Source: Mucilaginibacter sp. CSA2-8R
GTDB taxonomy: Bacteria > Bacteroidota > Bacteroidia > Sphingobacteriales > Sphingobacteriaceae
Direction of reading: 5' to 3'
DNA length: 64,000 bases
NCBI RefSeq assembly: GCF_038806765.1
Contig: NZ_CP152389.1
Location: 2,542,001-2,606,000, forward strand
The notes beneath the pieces were generated by a model, which ran no database searches, was not told where the DNA came from, and saw only the letters and a list, made by a program, of their open reading frames with translations. The position numbers and the translations under genes were made by a program. Position 1 is the first letter of the stretch, and each line of letters starts with the position of its first letter. Positions 15,996 to 25,557 of this stretch are shown piece by piece.

Positions 15996-18491
15996 TTACT
16001 TACTATTCAGTACATAAACACCGCCGGCTTTAGTGGCAAATGTGGTTAAATAGCCGCCTTGTGCAGATTTAACCGACTTTACGCTCATGCCTTTAACCGT
16101 AACGGGTTCAGCAGTACGTACAACGCATTTGCTGCCTTTAGCTGAGGTGATGGTAGCAGATGCTAATCGGCGATCTTTCCAATCCATATTAACTGTAAAT
16201 GCGCCGCGTGCTTTTAACCCAGTTATAGTGCCGGTTGCCCAAGCATCAGGAAGGGCGGGCAGCAGGTGAAGTTCGTCAAGATGGCTTTGCAGCAGCATCT
16301 CCGTCATGCCCGATGTGGCGCCAAAGTTGCCATCAATCTGGAACGGCGGGTGGGCATCAAATAGGTTTGGATATAAGCCGCCACCTTTAGAAACGCTCAG
16401 GTCACGCATTAAGTCGCGTGTCAGTTTGTAGGCATGATTGCCGTCTAACAGTCGTGCCCAAAAATTAATCTTCCAGGCCAAGCTCCATCCGGTACCAGCA
16501 TCACCGCGCAGTTCAAGTGTTTTGCGGGCTGCATTGGCAAACTCGGGTGTAACCAATGGTGATATTTCGCGACCCGGATGTAAACCGAACAAATGACTCA
16601 CATGGCGGTGGTGCGGATCAACATCTTCCCAGTCTTTATACCATTCTTGCAAGTTGCCTTTTTTGCCGATATGTAACGGGTACAACTTTGCCATTTTATC
16701 TTCCAACATTTTTACAAACTGCGCGTCGGTATTCAGTGCTTTCGCTGCCTCGATACAGTTGCGGAAATGATCGCGGATGATCGACATATCCATCGTGGTA
16801 GCTATACTGGTATTAGCTCTTTTGCCGTTATCGTCCAAATAATCATTTTCGGGCGAAAATGATGGTGCCGTAACCAGGTAGCCATTTTTATCAGCCACTA
16901 AAAAGTCTGACAAAAATTCGGCAGCACCTTTCATAATAGGATACGCGTTTTTTAAAAATTGCTTGTCTTGCGTAAAGCGATAGTGCTCAAACAAATGACG
17001 AGATAACCACGGTGCAGCCATGTACCAGTTGGCCCATAGTGGGTCGCCTTTTCCCATGTCGCCCACGGCATTGGATGCAGCCCAAATATCTGAATTATGG
17101 TGGGCAACCCATCCGCGCATATTGTAGTATTGTTTTGCAGTTACCTTGCCTGTTACCGATAACTCACGGATAAAATCAAACAGCGGATATTCCATCTCCT
17201 CCAGGTTACTGATGGCAGCGGGCCAGTAGTTCATTTGGGTATTGATGTTGATGGTATAGTTTGAACTCCATGGGGCACGCAATTCTTTGTTCCAGATGCC
17301 TTGCAAGTTTGCTGCCGGGCCTCCCGGTCTTGATGCGCTGATAAGCAGATAGCGCCCATACTGATAAAACAACGTTTCAAACCCCGGATCTACGCTTCCA
17401 GTGCTAAAAGCCAATAAGCGCTCGTTGGTAGGCATTTTACTGCCAGATGCATCCGAGCCGCTTAAGTTAAATTTAACCCGATTAAAGAAATGCGCATAGT
17501 CGGCTGTATGAGCTGCAAGCAGGGCAGACCAAGCACCACGACTTGCAGTTTGCATCAGCGTGTTGCACAGAGTCAGTTCTTCTTTGCCGTTACTCACAGG
17601 GCATTGGTCAAAACCGTTAAAGCTGGTGGCTGCACAAATAAACAGTGTAACTTCGTCGGCATTAGTAACACTCAGACCAGTGTCATCAGTACTTGTTTTG
17701 CCACCTTTGGTTATTGCTTTAATTTGTACTGCGGCCCGCATTCCGCGGCAACCGGTACTATCATCGTATTTAATAGGTTCTTTATTGTAACCAATATAAT
17801 TGGGGTCTACTTGTGAAGGCGCCTTGGCTTTAAGCAACAACCCATCGCTACCGTTGGCGGCCACGGTATACCTTACCTGGCTGCTTAGAGCGGCTTTGAA
17901 GCTAATTTTACCTGCTTTGCTTGCCGTTAAATGTACCACGATGGCTTTCGCCGGAAAAGAGGCAATCATCTCGCGCTTATAGGTTACACCGTCAACAGTA
18001 AAACTAACAGTTGCTATACTTCTATCAATAGATAGGTCGCGGGTATAGTTTTCATAACTGGTGTTACCAAGTTCTTGCTTCAGGCGAAGATCGGCCAGTG
18101 GCATGTATGACTGTGTGTACAACCCCTGCAAGCCTTTAACCTGTTTGTTCGCTTCGGCATAATCTTCGTTAGGCAACAGTGCCCTACGGGTAGCTGCCAA
18201 TGCTGCGGGTCCGTTAAGGTTGACGTTTGTTCGGGCAGGTCCGCCACTCCAAAAAGATGATTCGTTTAACTGTAATAGTTCGTCGGCCGGGTTACCGAAT
18301 ATCATAGATCCAATACGGCCGTTGCCAATAGGTAAGGCCTCCGTCCATTTGGCTGCCGGTTGCTTGTACCACAGCCTCATGTTATTGTTTGTTTGCGCCA
18401 ACAATGGGTTACTTACCACAGTTAACACAAAACAAAGCGTCAGCAATGATTTTAATCTGTCCCTGTAACTGATAAAAAATTTGTTATACAT
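15996..18491 (-). CDS. GH95 alpha-L-fucosidase (or galactosidase)
   Basis: The 831-aa secreted enzyme has a signal peptide at residues 1-32 (ending LLAQ) and the GH95 opening pattern LWYKQPAAKWTEALPIGNGR followed by GSMIFG and LNESSFWSGGP. An N-terminal beta-sandwich (35-290) is followed by an (alpha/alpha)6 barrel with WNKELRAPWSSNYTININTQ and the catalytic-region stretches NYWPA, GDAGTGWS and FDAHPPFQIDGNFG. The family hydrolyses alpha-1,2-L-fucosides or alpha-L-galactosides from plant or host glycans; exact substrate cannot be read. It stands alone, without a SusC/SusD pair nearby. Length is normal. Confidence 0.94.
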   Translation of the reverse strand: MYNKFFISYRDRLKSLLTLCFVLTVVSNPLLAQTNNNMRLWYKQPAAKWTEALPIGNGRIGSMIFGNPADELLQLNESSFWSGGPARTNVNLNGPAALAATRRALLPNEDYAEANKQVKGLQGLYTQSYMPLADLRLKQELGNTSYENYTRDLSIDRSIATVSFTVDGVTYKREMIASFPAKAIVVHLTASKAGKISFKAALSSQVRYTVAANGSDGLLLKAKAPSQVDPNYIGYNKEPIKYDDSTGCRGMRAAVQIKAITKGGKTSTDDTGLSVTNADEVTLFICAATSFNGFDQCPVSNGKEELTLCNTLMQTASRGAWSALLAAHTADYAHFFNRVKFNLSGSDASGSKMPTNERLLAFSTGSVDPGFETLFYQYGRYLLISASRPGGPAANLQGIWNKELRAPWSSNYTININTQMNYWPAAISNLEEMEYPLFDFIRELSVTGKVTAKQYYNMRGWVAHHNSDIWAASNAVGDMGKGDPLWANWYMAAPWLSRHLFEHYRFTQDKQFLKNAYPIMKGAAEFLSDFLVADKNGYLVTAPSFSPENDYLDDNGKRANTSIATTMDMSIIRDHFRNCIEAAKALNTDAQFVKMLEDKMAKLYPLHIGKKGNLQEWYKDWEDVDPHHRHVSHLFGLHPGREISPLVTPEFANAARKTLELRGDAGTGWSLAWKINFWARLLDGNHAYKLTRDLMRDLSVSKGGGLYPNLFDAHPPFQIDGNFGATSGMTEMLLQSHLDELHLLPALPDAWATGTITGLKARGAFTVNMDWKDRRLASATITSAKGSKCVVRTAEPVTVKGMSVKSVKSAQGGYLTTFATKAGGVYVLNSK

Positions 18492-19146
18492 ATAGCGGTT
18501 TTGGTAAATGCTGCCTTTTATCCGTTAGTGCATAACTCTATCAACCTGTTAACAAGCCAGGGAAATAATTAACATAAAGATAAAAGGCTGAACATTTGGT
18601 TGTGGTAAAAATAAAGCTTTCGTTCAAAAAATGAAGCACCTATTCACTTTTCTTTGTAGAGGTATTTTGCAGGATGCGTTGAGTAGTAGCATTTATCAAT
18701 CATGATATCAAGTAAAAGTAAAAAGCCCGGCATTGCGCCAGGCTTTAAAAATCAAAAAAAATGTATCGGCATGTACTTTAATATGACTATAAAAACAGTC
18801 CAAAGTTTAAATCCTGAATTAAACGGAACATTGATAGCTAAAATCAACGTAAAAAACTCAAAGGCTTTAACAATTATTTATCAATCCTAATTAATTGAAA
18901 TCGACGCCGAAACGATTATGCGCAACAACATCAAGTTGTTAATGCAGTCTATCTACTATGCTGTATCAAAAAATTGTTTTGGACTTTAATCAATAGTTTA
19001 ACGTCATCAGGGACCCAAATATAATGGCTTCATTTTATTATAACAAGTTTGTTACAAAAAAAAGTTTCCTGGCTGGTAAACGGCGTTTTGTTGGATTATG
19101 ACGTAATCTATATTTACAACATTATATAAATTTAAGCCTACTTGAT
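18492..19146. other. Long non-coding interval
   Basis: No convincing gene. A 62-residue frame at 18702-18890 starts beside a GC-rich hairpin (AAAGCCCGGC with GCCAGGCTTT at about 18722-18745), which looks like a leftover terminator, so I treat the frame as chance. The GH95 promoter must be in the first 150 bases, but no full -7 box is seen. The right part is AT-rich leader to the broken DUF4256 gene. Confidence 0.5.
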
Positions 19147-19701
19147 ATGATACTTACTGAATTGCAACGGCAAGAGATTATTGGTACTATAAAATTGCGC
19201 TTTGAAAAGTATCCTTAACGACACAAAGGTTTAGCATGGGCTACTGTACTAGCACGACTAGATGCTGCACCTGAAAATACTTTGTGGTCGCTTGTTGAGA
19301 TGGAGCGCACGGGAGGAGAGCCGGACGTAATAGGCATTGATGAACACAACAATGAAGTCGTGTTTTTTGATTGTTCTGCAGAAAGCCCTGCTGGCAGGAG
19401 GAGCTTATGTTATGATCAGGCGGCTTGGGAGTCGCGTAAAGAAAACCGACCTCAAGGCAGCGCGGAGCAAATGGCTGTCGAAATGGGTATTAAAATGCTG
19501 ACCGAAGCGCAATACCGCCATTTACAGGTGTTGGGTTGTTTTGATACTAAAACATCAAGTTGGATACAAACGCCGGATGTTGTACGCAAATTGGGCGGAT
19601 CTATATTCGGCGATCGGCGTTACAACCAAGTATTCGTTTACCACAATGGGGCAGCGTCTTATTATGCAGCCCGTGGCTTTCGTGGCTGCTTATCTGTATA
19701 A
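19147..19701 (+). pseudogene. DUF4256 family protein, interrupted by a stop codon
   Basis: From ATG at 19147 the frame encodes MILTELQRQEIIGTIKLRFE, then KYP, then a TAA stop at 19216-19218, then continues in the same frame with RHKGLAWATVLARLDA and the conserved body LWSLVEMERTGGEPDVIG, FFDCSAESPAGRRS, CYDQAAWESRKENRPQGSA, FDTKTSSWIQTP, LGG..FGDRRY and YHNGAASYYAARGFRG. This is a full-length DUF4256 protein of about 185 residues (function unknown) with one nonsense codon at position 24 in a region normally reading about NRHKGLEWA. Everything after the stop is intact, so the lesion is recent, or a sequencing error. A start within the body would remove the conserved N-terminus. Confidence 0.85.
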
Positions 19702-19891
19702 ATTTGCATTCGGTTGTGGTGTTTAGTTTAATATTAAAGCCACTGATGGATAAATAGGGCGCATTTAAATTACTGCAATACTCTACTTATACGCTTAAAC
19801 GGATATATGTAATGATTATTTAAAATTTAAAGCATTGAATATCATTATCTTAAAAAGTAGATTTAATAAAGTTAAACTTTCGACGCTTTTT

Positions 19892-19907
19892 CGGCATGAC
19901 CTTGGCT
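19892..19907 (+). promoter_or_regulatory. Sigma-54-like promoter, copy 1
   Basis: CGGCATGACCTTGGCT has GG (19893-19894) and GC (19905-19906) with exactly ten bases between, the -24/-12 signature of RpoN promoters. The same pattern stands before the second copy of the gene at 51547. A start about 12 bases downstream would leave a leader of about 20 bases before ATG 19937. Confidence 0.55.
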
Positions 19908-19936
19908 ACAAGTATGATATCCAAACGAAAAACATT

Positions 19937-20080
19937 ATGAAAGCATCAACCAACACCACCGTTATTTTAAAAGCTCTGGACCTTGAATTGAAATCGCTTT
20001 TGCAAAAAGACTTGGCTCAATTTAAAGCCGAGCGCAATCAAGCAACAACACAGGCGGTTGCAACCAAACGCGCTGCCTAA
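19937..20080 (+). CDS. 47-aa duplicated small protein, copy 1
   Basis: The peptide starts MKASTNTTVILKALDLEL and ends TKRAA. It is one amphipathic, highly charged helix, without signal or membrane segment. A near-identical copy lies at 51591-51734. The start at 19937 is fixed by this comparison: similarity begins just before it (AAAAACATTATG) and fails further upstream, so the longer frame from 19835 is not used. Family and function are unknown. The conserved unit covers promoter, gene and terminator. Protein-level conservation with synonymous changes between the copies argues that it is really translated. Confidence 0.75.
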   Translation: MKASTNTTVILKALDLELKSLLQKDLAQFKAERNQATTQAVATKRAA

Positions 20081-20116
20081 TCTACATATATTTTCTATCT
20101 ACCCTATGAAACAGAA

Positions 20117-20146
20117 AGAGCTCCTGCAAACGGAGCTCTTTTTTTT
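20117..20146 (+). terminator. Terminator of small-protein cassette, copy 1
   Basis: AGAGCTCC pairs with GGAGCTCT over a seven-base loop, followed by eight T. The stem is identical in copy 2 at 51770-51798, while the loop differs, as expected if the structure is what is kept. Confidence 0.85.
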
Positions 20147-20247
20147 GCATGCAAATATTGCTTTACTTAGTAATCTTTTAATGTAAGTATCGACATATAA
20201 AATTCTGTCGTTAACTTTATCCGCATACTATCTATTAATAATATTAT

Positions 20248-20718
20248 ATGATACCTATAAATGATCTGGTGATACCTGCTGCACGTAAAGGCGAGGTAGC
20301 CGTGTTGCAAGAATTGATCAGGCAGCAAGCCGACCTTAATATACAGGATGAAAAGGGATTTACCCCGCTTATCATAGCGTGCTATAACAACCAACCAGAA
20401 GCTGCAAAGGTACTGTTAGAAGCTGGTGCAGATGTAAACAAGGCCGACATGGGTGGCAACACTGCGCTAATGGGCGCGGCCTTTAAAGGTTACCCGGAAG
20501 TTGCCGAACTGCTTATAAGCCACGGTGCAGATTTAAACCGCCAGCATGGTAACGGCGGTACAGCTTTGATGTTTGCTGCTATGTTTGGCCGCAACAACAT
20601 GGTTAAGCTGTTGCTCGATGCCGGCGCAAACAAGACAATACCCGACGCGCGTGGGTTAACAGCCTATGATTTGGCAATACAACAAAACAACCAGGAGGCT
20701 ATCCAGCTTCTGCAATAG
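20248..20718 (+). CDS. Ankyrin-repeat protein
   Basis: The 156-aa protein is made of four to five ankyrin repeats with no signal peptide: DLNIQDEKGFTPLIIACYNN (near 30), DVNKADMGGNTALMGAAFKG (64), DLNRQHGNGGTALMFAAMFG (98) and a final degenerate repeat. It is a cytoplasmic protein-protein interaction module. It converges on the catalase gene. In Pseudomonas an ankyrin protein (AnkB) beside katB is needed for full catalase activity, so a functional link here is plausible though not shown. Confidence 0.9.
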   Translation: MIPINDLVIPAARKGEVAVLQELIRQQADLNIQDEKGFTPLIIACYNNQPEAAKVLLEAGADVNKADMGGNTALMGAAFKGYPEVAELLISHGADLNRQHGNGGTALMFAAMFGRNNMVKLLLDAGANKTIPDARGLTAYDLAIQQNNQEAIQLLQ

Positions 20719-20730
20719 CAAACAAATTAT

Positions 20731-20772
20731 AAAATTAAACGGCCCTGCGGTTTTGCAGGGCCGTTTAATTTT
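20731..20772. terminator. Bidirectional terminator between ankyrin gene and katE
   Basis: AAAATTAAACGGCCCTGC (20731-20748) pairs with its full complement at 20755-20772, giving an 18-pair stem, six-base loop, A-run on the left and T-run on the right. Confidence 0.9.
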
Positions 20773-20790
20773 ATTACCTATATTTCGAGC

Positions 20791-22968
20791 TTATGCCGGA
20801 ATTTTTCGTGATTTTTCGCGCTGCCAGAAACGGTGTTGTTTGATGGCTTCAACAAATTGTGTGGCCAACTGCTGGGCATCACTACCTGTAATTACACCTT
20901 CATCGTTTTCTACCTTTTTACTAAAGTAAGTAGCCTCTAAAACCTGCTGCGCCTGTTCATCAGCGGCAATAGGCTTGCAATGTTTAAATGCCTCGTTTAA
21001 AAAGTGCACGGCATCGCCCTCTGCTTCTAAGGTAGCCACGCTGTTGGTACCTCCTGGTACATATACAGCATCAAACAAAACTGACGCTGCAGTTAGCAGA
21101 CTTTCATCTACATGAATTTTTTCGTCATTGGCTGATGTGATATAGCCCAGTCTTGGTGCAATCACTTCGGTTACTCCGCCTGCATCTTCAATAGCTTTTT
21201 TAATAACACTCAGCGATTTTTCGTCTACACCGTCAGCAGCTATAATCGCTACTTTACGGGTTTTAATGCTGTCTTTAATTGTGTTAGCCATACTCAATGC
21301 GTCCGATTTATCAACAGAGCTTTCGCCTTTGGTTGAGGCATAGTCAGCAGGGTTTGCATCGGCAGGTATGTTTTGATTAAGCTGGTTTTCAAGTTTCTTT
21401 GGAATGTGTAGCCCCAGTGCATAAGCTACCTGGGTGGCCAGGCTTTTATCAATCTCTGATAAAAATACCAGCATACGCTCACGGATAGCAACTGTTTTAA
21501 CCTTGCCTAACTCAAAACTCAATGCATCTACAATGTGATTCTTTTCCGGGTCAGATTGGCTATTGAAAAATAAAGTGGCTTGACTAAAGTGATCGAAAAA
21601 GCTTTTGCTGCGCGCCCTCACTTTACTGGCTGCAATTCTTTCCGGATAGCTGGCAAAGCCGCCTTCGGATGTTTTTGCCTGGCGTGGGTCGTTATTGCCA
21701 ATAGCGTTGGGGCTGTAACTGGTTTTACCTTTGTTAATGGTTTGCCGCATAAAACCGTCGCGTTGATTGTTGTGCACGGGTACTACAGGTCTGTTAATAG
21801 GAATTTCCTGAAAGTTTGGACCGCCTAAACGGGTTAGCTGTGTATCAGTGTAAGAGAATAAGCGGCCTTGCAAAAGCGGATCATTCGAAAAATCTATACC
21901 TGGTACAATATGACCTAAGTGAAAAGCCACCTGCTCTGTTTCGGCGAAAAAGTTGTCTGGATTACGGTTCAGCGTCATCTTACCGATACGTTGTACAGGC
22001 ACTAATTCTTCGGGAATGATTTTAGTTGAATCGAGTAAATCAAACTCGTACTTAAATTCATCTTCCTCCGGCACAATTTGCACTCCTAATTCCCACTCCG
22101 GAAAAGCGCCGCTGTCAATCGCGTCCCACAAGTCACGACGGTGAAAGTCGGGGTCTTTGCCCGATATATTTTGAGCTTCGTCCCAGGCAACAGAATGCAC
22201 GCCTAATAGAGGTTTCCAATGAAATTTTACAAAGCAGGCCTTACCTTCGTCGTTTACAAAACGGAAAGTGTGCACGCCAAACCCTTCCATCATACGTAAG
22301 CTGCGCGGCAGGGCACGGTCACTCATGGCCCACATAATCATGTGTGCCGACTCAGGCGTCAATGAAATAAAATCCCAAAAAGTATCATGAGCTGAAGCAG
22401 CCTGAGGTATTTCGTTATCCGGCTCCGGTTTCACAGCGTGAATTAAATCCGGAAACTTGATGGCATCCTGAATAAAAAATACCGGTATGTTATTGCCCAC
22501 CAAGTCAAAGTTGCCCTCTTGGGTATAAAAGCGTACCGCAAAACCCCGCACATCGCGCGCCATATCGGTCGACCCTTTTGAACCTGCTACAGTAGAGAAA
22601 CGAACGAATACAGGTGTTTCAACCTCGGTATCGTTTAGAAAATTAGCCTTAGTAAGCGACGATTGAGATTCGTACAATTTAAAAACACCATGTGCGCCCG
22701 AACCACGTGCATGTACTACACGTTCAGGTATACGTTCGTGATCAAAGTGAGTGATTTTTTCGCGCAGAATAAAATCCTCCAACAAGGTTGGACCACGGTC
22801 TCCGGCTTTTAATGAATTATTATCGTCATTGATTTTTAGGCCGGTATTAGTGGTCATAAACTCGCCGGTGGCATCAGCAGTATGTGGCGCCAGATTTTCG
22901 GTTTTTAGATTTGCCGGCTGTGCACCTTTATCTAAATTTTTAGTATCAGCTGTAGGATCGTTTTTCAT
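20791..22968 (-). CDS. katE: Large-subunit catalase with C-terminal DJ-1/PfpI-like domain
   Basis: The 725-aa enzyme converts hydrogen peroxide to water and oxygen. The catalase core covers about residues 50-540: RVVHARGSGAHGVF with the catalytic His, NNIPVFFIQDAIKFPD with the distal Asn, and the haem-ligand Tyr in RLFSYTDTQLTRLGGPN. Residues about 580-715 form the flavodoxin/DJ-1-like domain of large catalases (KVAIIAADGVDEKSL, VYVPGGTNSV). Length and order match HPII (KatE). No signal peptide is present. A likely stress-induced monocistronic gene; no clear promoter box is seen upstream. Confidence 0.97.
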   Translation of the reverse strand: MKNDPTADTKNLDKGAQPANLKTENLAPHTADATGEFMTTNTGLKINDDNNSLKAGDRGPTLLEDFILREKITHFDHERIPERVVHARGSGAHGVFKLYESQSSLTKANFLNDTEVETPVFVRFSTVAGSKGSTDMARDVRGFAVRFYTQEGNFDLVGNNIPVFFIQDAIKFPDLIHAVKPEPDNEIPQAASAHDTFWDFISLTPESAHMIMWAMSDRALPRSLRMMEGFGVHTFRFVNDEGKACFVKFHWKPLLGVHSVAWDEAQNISGKDPDFHRRDLWDAIDSGAFPEWELGVQIVPEEDEFKYEFDLLDSTKIIPEELVPVQRIGKMTLNRNPDNFFAETEQVAFHLGHIVPGIDFSNDPLLQGRLFSYTDTQLTRLGGPNFQEIPINRPVVPVHNNQRDGFMRQTINKGKTSYSPNAIGNNDPRQAKTSEGGFASYPERIAASKVRARSKSFFDHFSQATLFFNSQSDPEKNHIVDALSFELGKVKTVAIRERMLVFLSEIDKSLATQVAYALGLHIPKKLENQLNQNIPADANPADYASTKGESSVDKSDALSMANTIKDSIKTRKVAIIAADGVDEKSLSVIKKAIEDAGGVTEVIAPRLGYITSANDEKIHVDESLLTAASVLFDAVYVPGGTNSVATLEAEGDAVHFLNEAFKHCKPIAADEQAQQVLEATYFSKKVENDEGVITGSDAQQLATQFVEAIKQHRFWQREKSRKIPA

Positions 22969-23170
22969 TAATAAATTTTTGTTTGAGTTGAGAGGACTTA
23001 CTAATAGTTAACCTTAATGGGGGGCCTATGTTTCGATTGTTAAAACTATTTGTGCCAGGCGTACAAGGTTGGCCTTTAAAATAAATGGATGCAATTACAG
23101 AAGGTTTGGTTTGATTTAAGCCAGCCAATGCTCTGTCTTTAATCTATATTTACGGCGTACTGATTAAATT

Positions 23171-24061
23171 ATGATGAAGATCGCATTACTAATTTTTGCT
23201 GTTTTTTTAGGTTTCAACGCTTGGGCACAGGAAGGGCCGCCACCTAAAGTTTTTAATACGGCTTTTAAAAAGGGGACATATTACATCATTAAAAAGCCAA
23301 TAACACCACATGCAAGGGGAGTTATGGTTATGTTGCCTGGCTTAACGGATGCAGTGTACTCGCCGCTTTTTCAGTCACCTTTGGCCGATTCGATGTACAG
23401 AAACGGCTATACAATAATGATTCCGGTATTGTCTGATGATAATATGCATTTAGCCATAAAAGACGACGACATGCAAAATTTAAGACTAATGTTATCTAAT
23501 TTGCTGCTAACTCAATTTCCGCATGATCATGCGATGCCTATAATTTTAGGAGGCATGTCGGTAGGAGGTACCATCGCTATCCGGTTTCACCAGCAGTATA
23601 AAGCAAAATTGCTGAAAGGAAATTTTAATATTACCCGGGTCTATGCCGTTGATCCGCCGTTAGAATTGGCGCGCCTGCATCATTCGCTTAAGCAGATGGG
23701 AGATAAAGTTATTGCAGATTTATTGGAAGACCCTTTTGCCAGCTCTGGTAGTCTAACTGAGCAACTAAATTCCTTTTCGCCAATAAACGACACATCTGTA
23801 GCCGGTCGGGCCTTTAACGTTACCAAGCTCAGAATTTATTGTGAGCCGGATATAAACTGGTACTTAGCTCACGATATGCAGGTAAGTGACATGAATGTGG
23901 TGGATTGCTCAGCCTTTTACCGGCAACTGAAACATATACCCGATAACCAGGCAGAGTTGATACTGACAAACAATAGGGGATACCGCCAGCCGGGTCACGT
24001 TCGTCATCCTCATGCCTGGAGTATTATAGATGTGCAGGATTTTATGGAATGGGTGCTTTGA
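23171..24061 (+). CDS. Exported alpha/beta-hydrolase-like protein
   Basis: The 296-aa protein has a signal peptide (residues 1-20, ending AWAQ) and a lipase-type nucleophile elbow GMSVGG (near residue 134), inside a fold with VMVMLPGLTDAVYSPLFQSP, where the oxyanion strand should be, and a possible catalytic His in HPHAW near the end. It is likely a periplasmic or secreted serine hydrolase of unknown substrate. A near-consensus -7 box TATATTTA lies about 25 bases before the start. It stands alone. Confidence 0.72.
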   Translation: MMKIALLIFAVFLGFNAWAQEGPPPKVFNTAFKKGTYYIIKKPITPHARGVMVMLPGLTDAVYSPLFQSPLADSMYRNGYTIMIPVLSDDNMHLAIKDDDMQNLRLMLSNLLLTQFPHDHAMPIILGGMSVGGTIAIRFHQQYKAKLLKGNFNITRVYAVDPPLELARLHHSLKQMGDKVIADLLEDPFASSGSLTEQLNSFSPINDTSVAGRAFNVTKLRIYCEPDINWYLAHDMQVSDMNVVDCSAFYRQLKHIPDNQAELILTNNRGYRQPGHVRHPHAWSIIDVQDFMEWVL

Positions 24062-24087
24062 AAGTTTAAAATAAGCGCGACTTGCAA

Positions 24088-24567
24088 TTAAAATGGTAGA
24101 CAAACCGCGCTTTTGAAAATCAAACAAAACGGTTCGGCTGCGATTCCATACAGTTTATTATATCCTTCGAGATTTTGAATATAGGCGTTAAGTGGCTCGT
24201 TTGTCAGCGTAGACTGTTCAGATAAATCTGACACTTTAAAGGGAAATGGATCGCAATTATAGATGGCTCGATTGAAAAATAGGGCATCGCTGCGGCTATT
24301 GGTATTTAGTAAAACAGCATAGAGTTGAGCATCAGCGCTTGCCAATGCAGTCTCCTGTACAGCATATTCAAAATGCCTTATCAGTTTATCAAGATGCGGT
24401 TTCCTTTTTTTAAAACTGTTATTGCCATAACCATAATTATCAAAATGAATATGAAAGTTGAGTTGCCTGTAGGTGGGATTGCTTATATCGGCCAATTCTT
24501 TCTTAGTAAACTCATTTTGTACTGTCAAATTCTTAAAATATCTTTTTAAACCCCGCGGCTTTTTCAT
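24088..24567 (-). CDS. Hypothetical cytoplasmic protein
   Basis: The 159-aa protein is not recognised. It contains the stretch LEGYNKLYGIAAEPFCLIFKSAVCLPF near the end (residues 133-159) and an N-terminal basic helix (MKKPRGLKRYFKNLTVQ). No signal peptide or membrane helix is seen. It lies 12 bases downstream of the GlxA-type regulator gene and in the same direction, so may be co-transcribed with it. Confidence 0.65.
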   Translation of the reverse strand: MKKPRGLKRYFKNLTVQNEFTKKELADISNPTYRQLNFHIHFDNYGYGNNSFKKRKPHLDKLIRHFEYAVQETALASADAQLYAVLLNTNSRSDALFFNRAIYNCDPFPFKVSDLSEQSTLTNEPLNAYIQNLEGYNKLYGIAAEPFCLIFKSAVCLPF

Positions 24568-24579
24568 GGATGCTTCAAA

Positions 24580-25557
24580 TTACGCAGCCGCCGTGCGGTT
24601 ATATTTCATTTTATAATCTACCGGCGACAAGCCAGTAAGCTTTTTAAAAATATTTCGAAATGCCTTCTGGTCAGTATAGCCCACTTCGTACATCACCTCG
24701 TTCACATTTTTTGACGAATTTTCTAACTGCTTTTTTGCTGCCTCTACCTTTACCCTTTGTATATAAGCAGCAGGGGTATTACTGGTTGCTTTTTTAAAGC
24801 GCCGCTCGAAATGGCGACGGCCGATGGCAAAACGATCGGCCAGGTCATCAATATTTAGTTTGTCGCGGTAATGTTGCTCAATATATTCTTGTGCAAGTTT
24901 GATAGGATGATCTTCGTGCCGTTTTTGACCATTAAACATTACAAAGGCTGACTGGCTTTGGCGATCAATTTCAATGGCAAAAAATTTAGCTGCCATGATA
25001 GAAAGCTCGCGACCGGCATATTTTTCGATTAAGTGCAACAGTAAGTTCCAATACGAACTGGCGCCGCCGCTGGAATATAGCCCGTCAATTTCGGTGATAA
25101 TGCTTCCCTCGGTCATGCTTACGGCCTGGAACATGGACCTAAACTCATTGGCCGATAACCAATGTGTAGAACATGCTTTACCATCCAGTAATCCGGTAGA
25201 AGCCAGCAAAAAAGCGCCTAAACAAAGGGATGCCACCTCGGCACCTTGATGATATTGTTTAATTATCCAAGGCTTAAACGCTTCGTTCAGCGCAATCATG
25301 CTTTGCATATCGCCAGATAAGGCAGGAATGATTACCAAATCAGTTTCCGGCAGGTCGTCAATCAGGATGTCGGTGTTTACTATAAAACTGCCGCCATTTA
25401 ATGGTACTTGTGCCGATAAGCCAGCTAACTGTACCTCAAAAGCAGGCGGCTGCCCTGTTTTACTTAAAAACATGTTAACGGCAGTAAACATGTAGCGTGG
25501 GTCGACGATGGCCGACGGAACCGCTTCGTAAGGTACTAAAATGGTGACGCGTTTCAT
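24580..25557 (-). CDS. GlxA-family AraC-type transcriptional regulator
   Basis: The 325-aa protein joins an N-terminal DJ-1/PfpI (class I amidotransferase-like) domain (1-190; elbow ASLCLGAFLLASTG with Cys near 113) to a C-terminal AraC HTH domain (about 220-320; LADRFAIGRRHFERRFKKA, VGYTDQKAFRNIFKKLTGLSP). Such proteins are DNA-binding activators that often sense small metabolites. The target genes could be the divergent DoxX and VOC genes to the right, since the intergenic space is shared. Length is normal. Confidence 0.93.
   Translation of the reverse strand: MKRVTILVPYEAVPSAIVDPRYMFTAVNMFLSKTGQPPAFEVQLAGLSAQVPLNGGSFIVNTDILIDDLPETDLVIIPALSGDMQSMIALNEAFKPWIIKQYHQGAEVASLCLGAFLLASTGLLDGKACSTHWLSANEFRSMFQAVSMTEGSIITEIDGLYSSGGASSYWNLLLHLIEKYAGRELSIMAAKFFAIEIDRQSQSAFVMFNGQKRHEDHPIKLAQEYIEQHYRDKLNIDDLADRFAIGRRHFERRFKKATSNTPAAYIQRVKVEAAKKQLENSSKNVNEVMYEVGYTDQKAFRNIFKKLTGLSPVDYKMKYNRTAAA

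Noticed and set aside
18702..18890. 62-residue plus-strand frame
   Set aside because: It begins next to a terminator-like hairpin, has low complexity and no conserved feature.
19835..19936. N-terminal extension of the 47-aa protein
   Set aside because: It includes the promoter and is not shared with the other copy.
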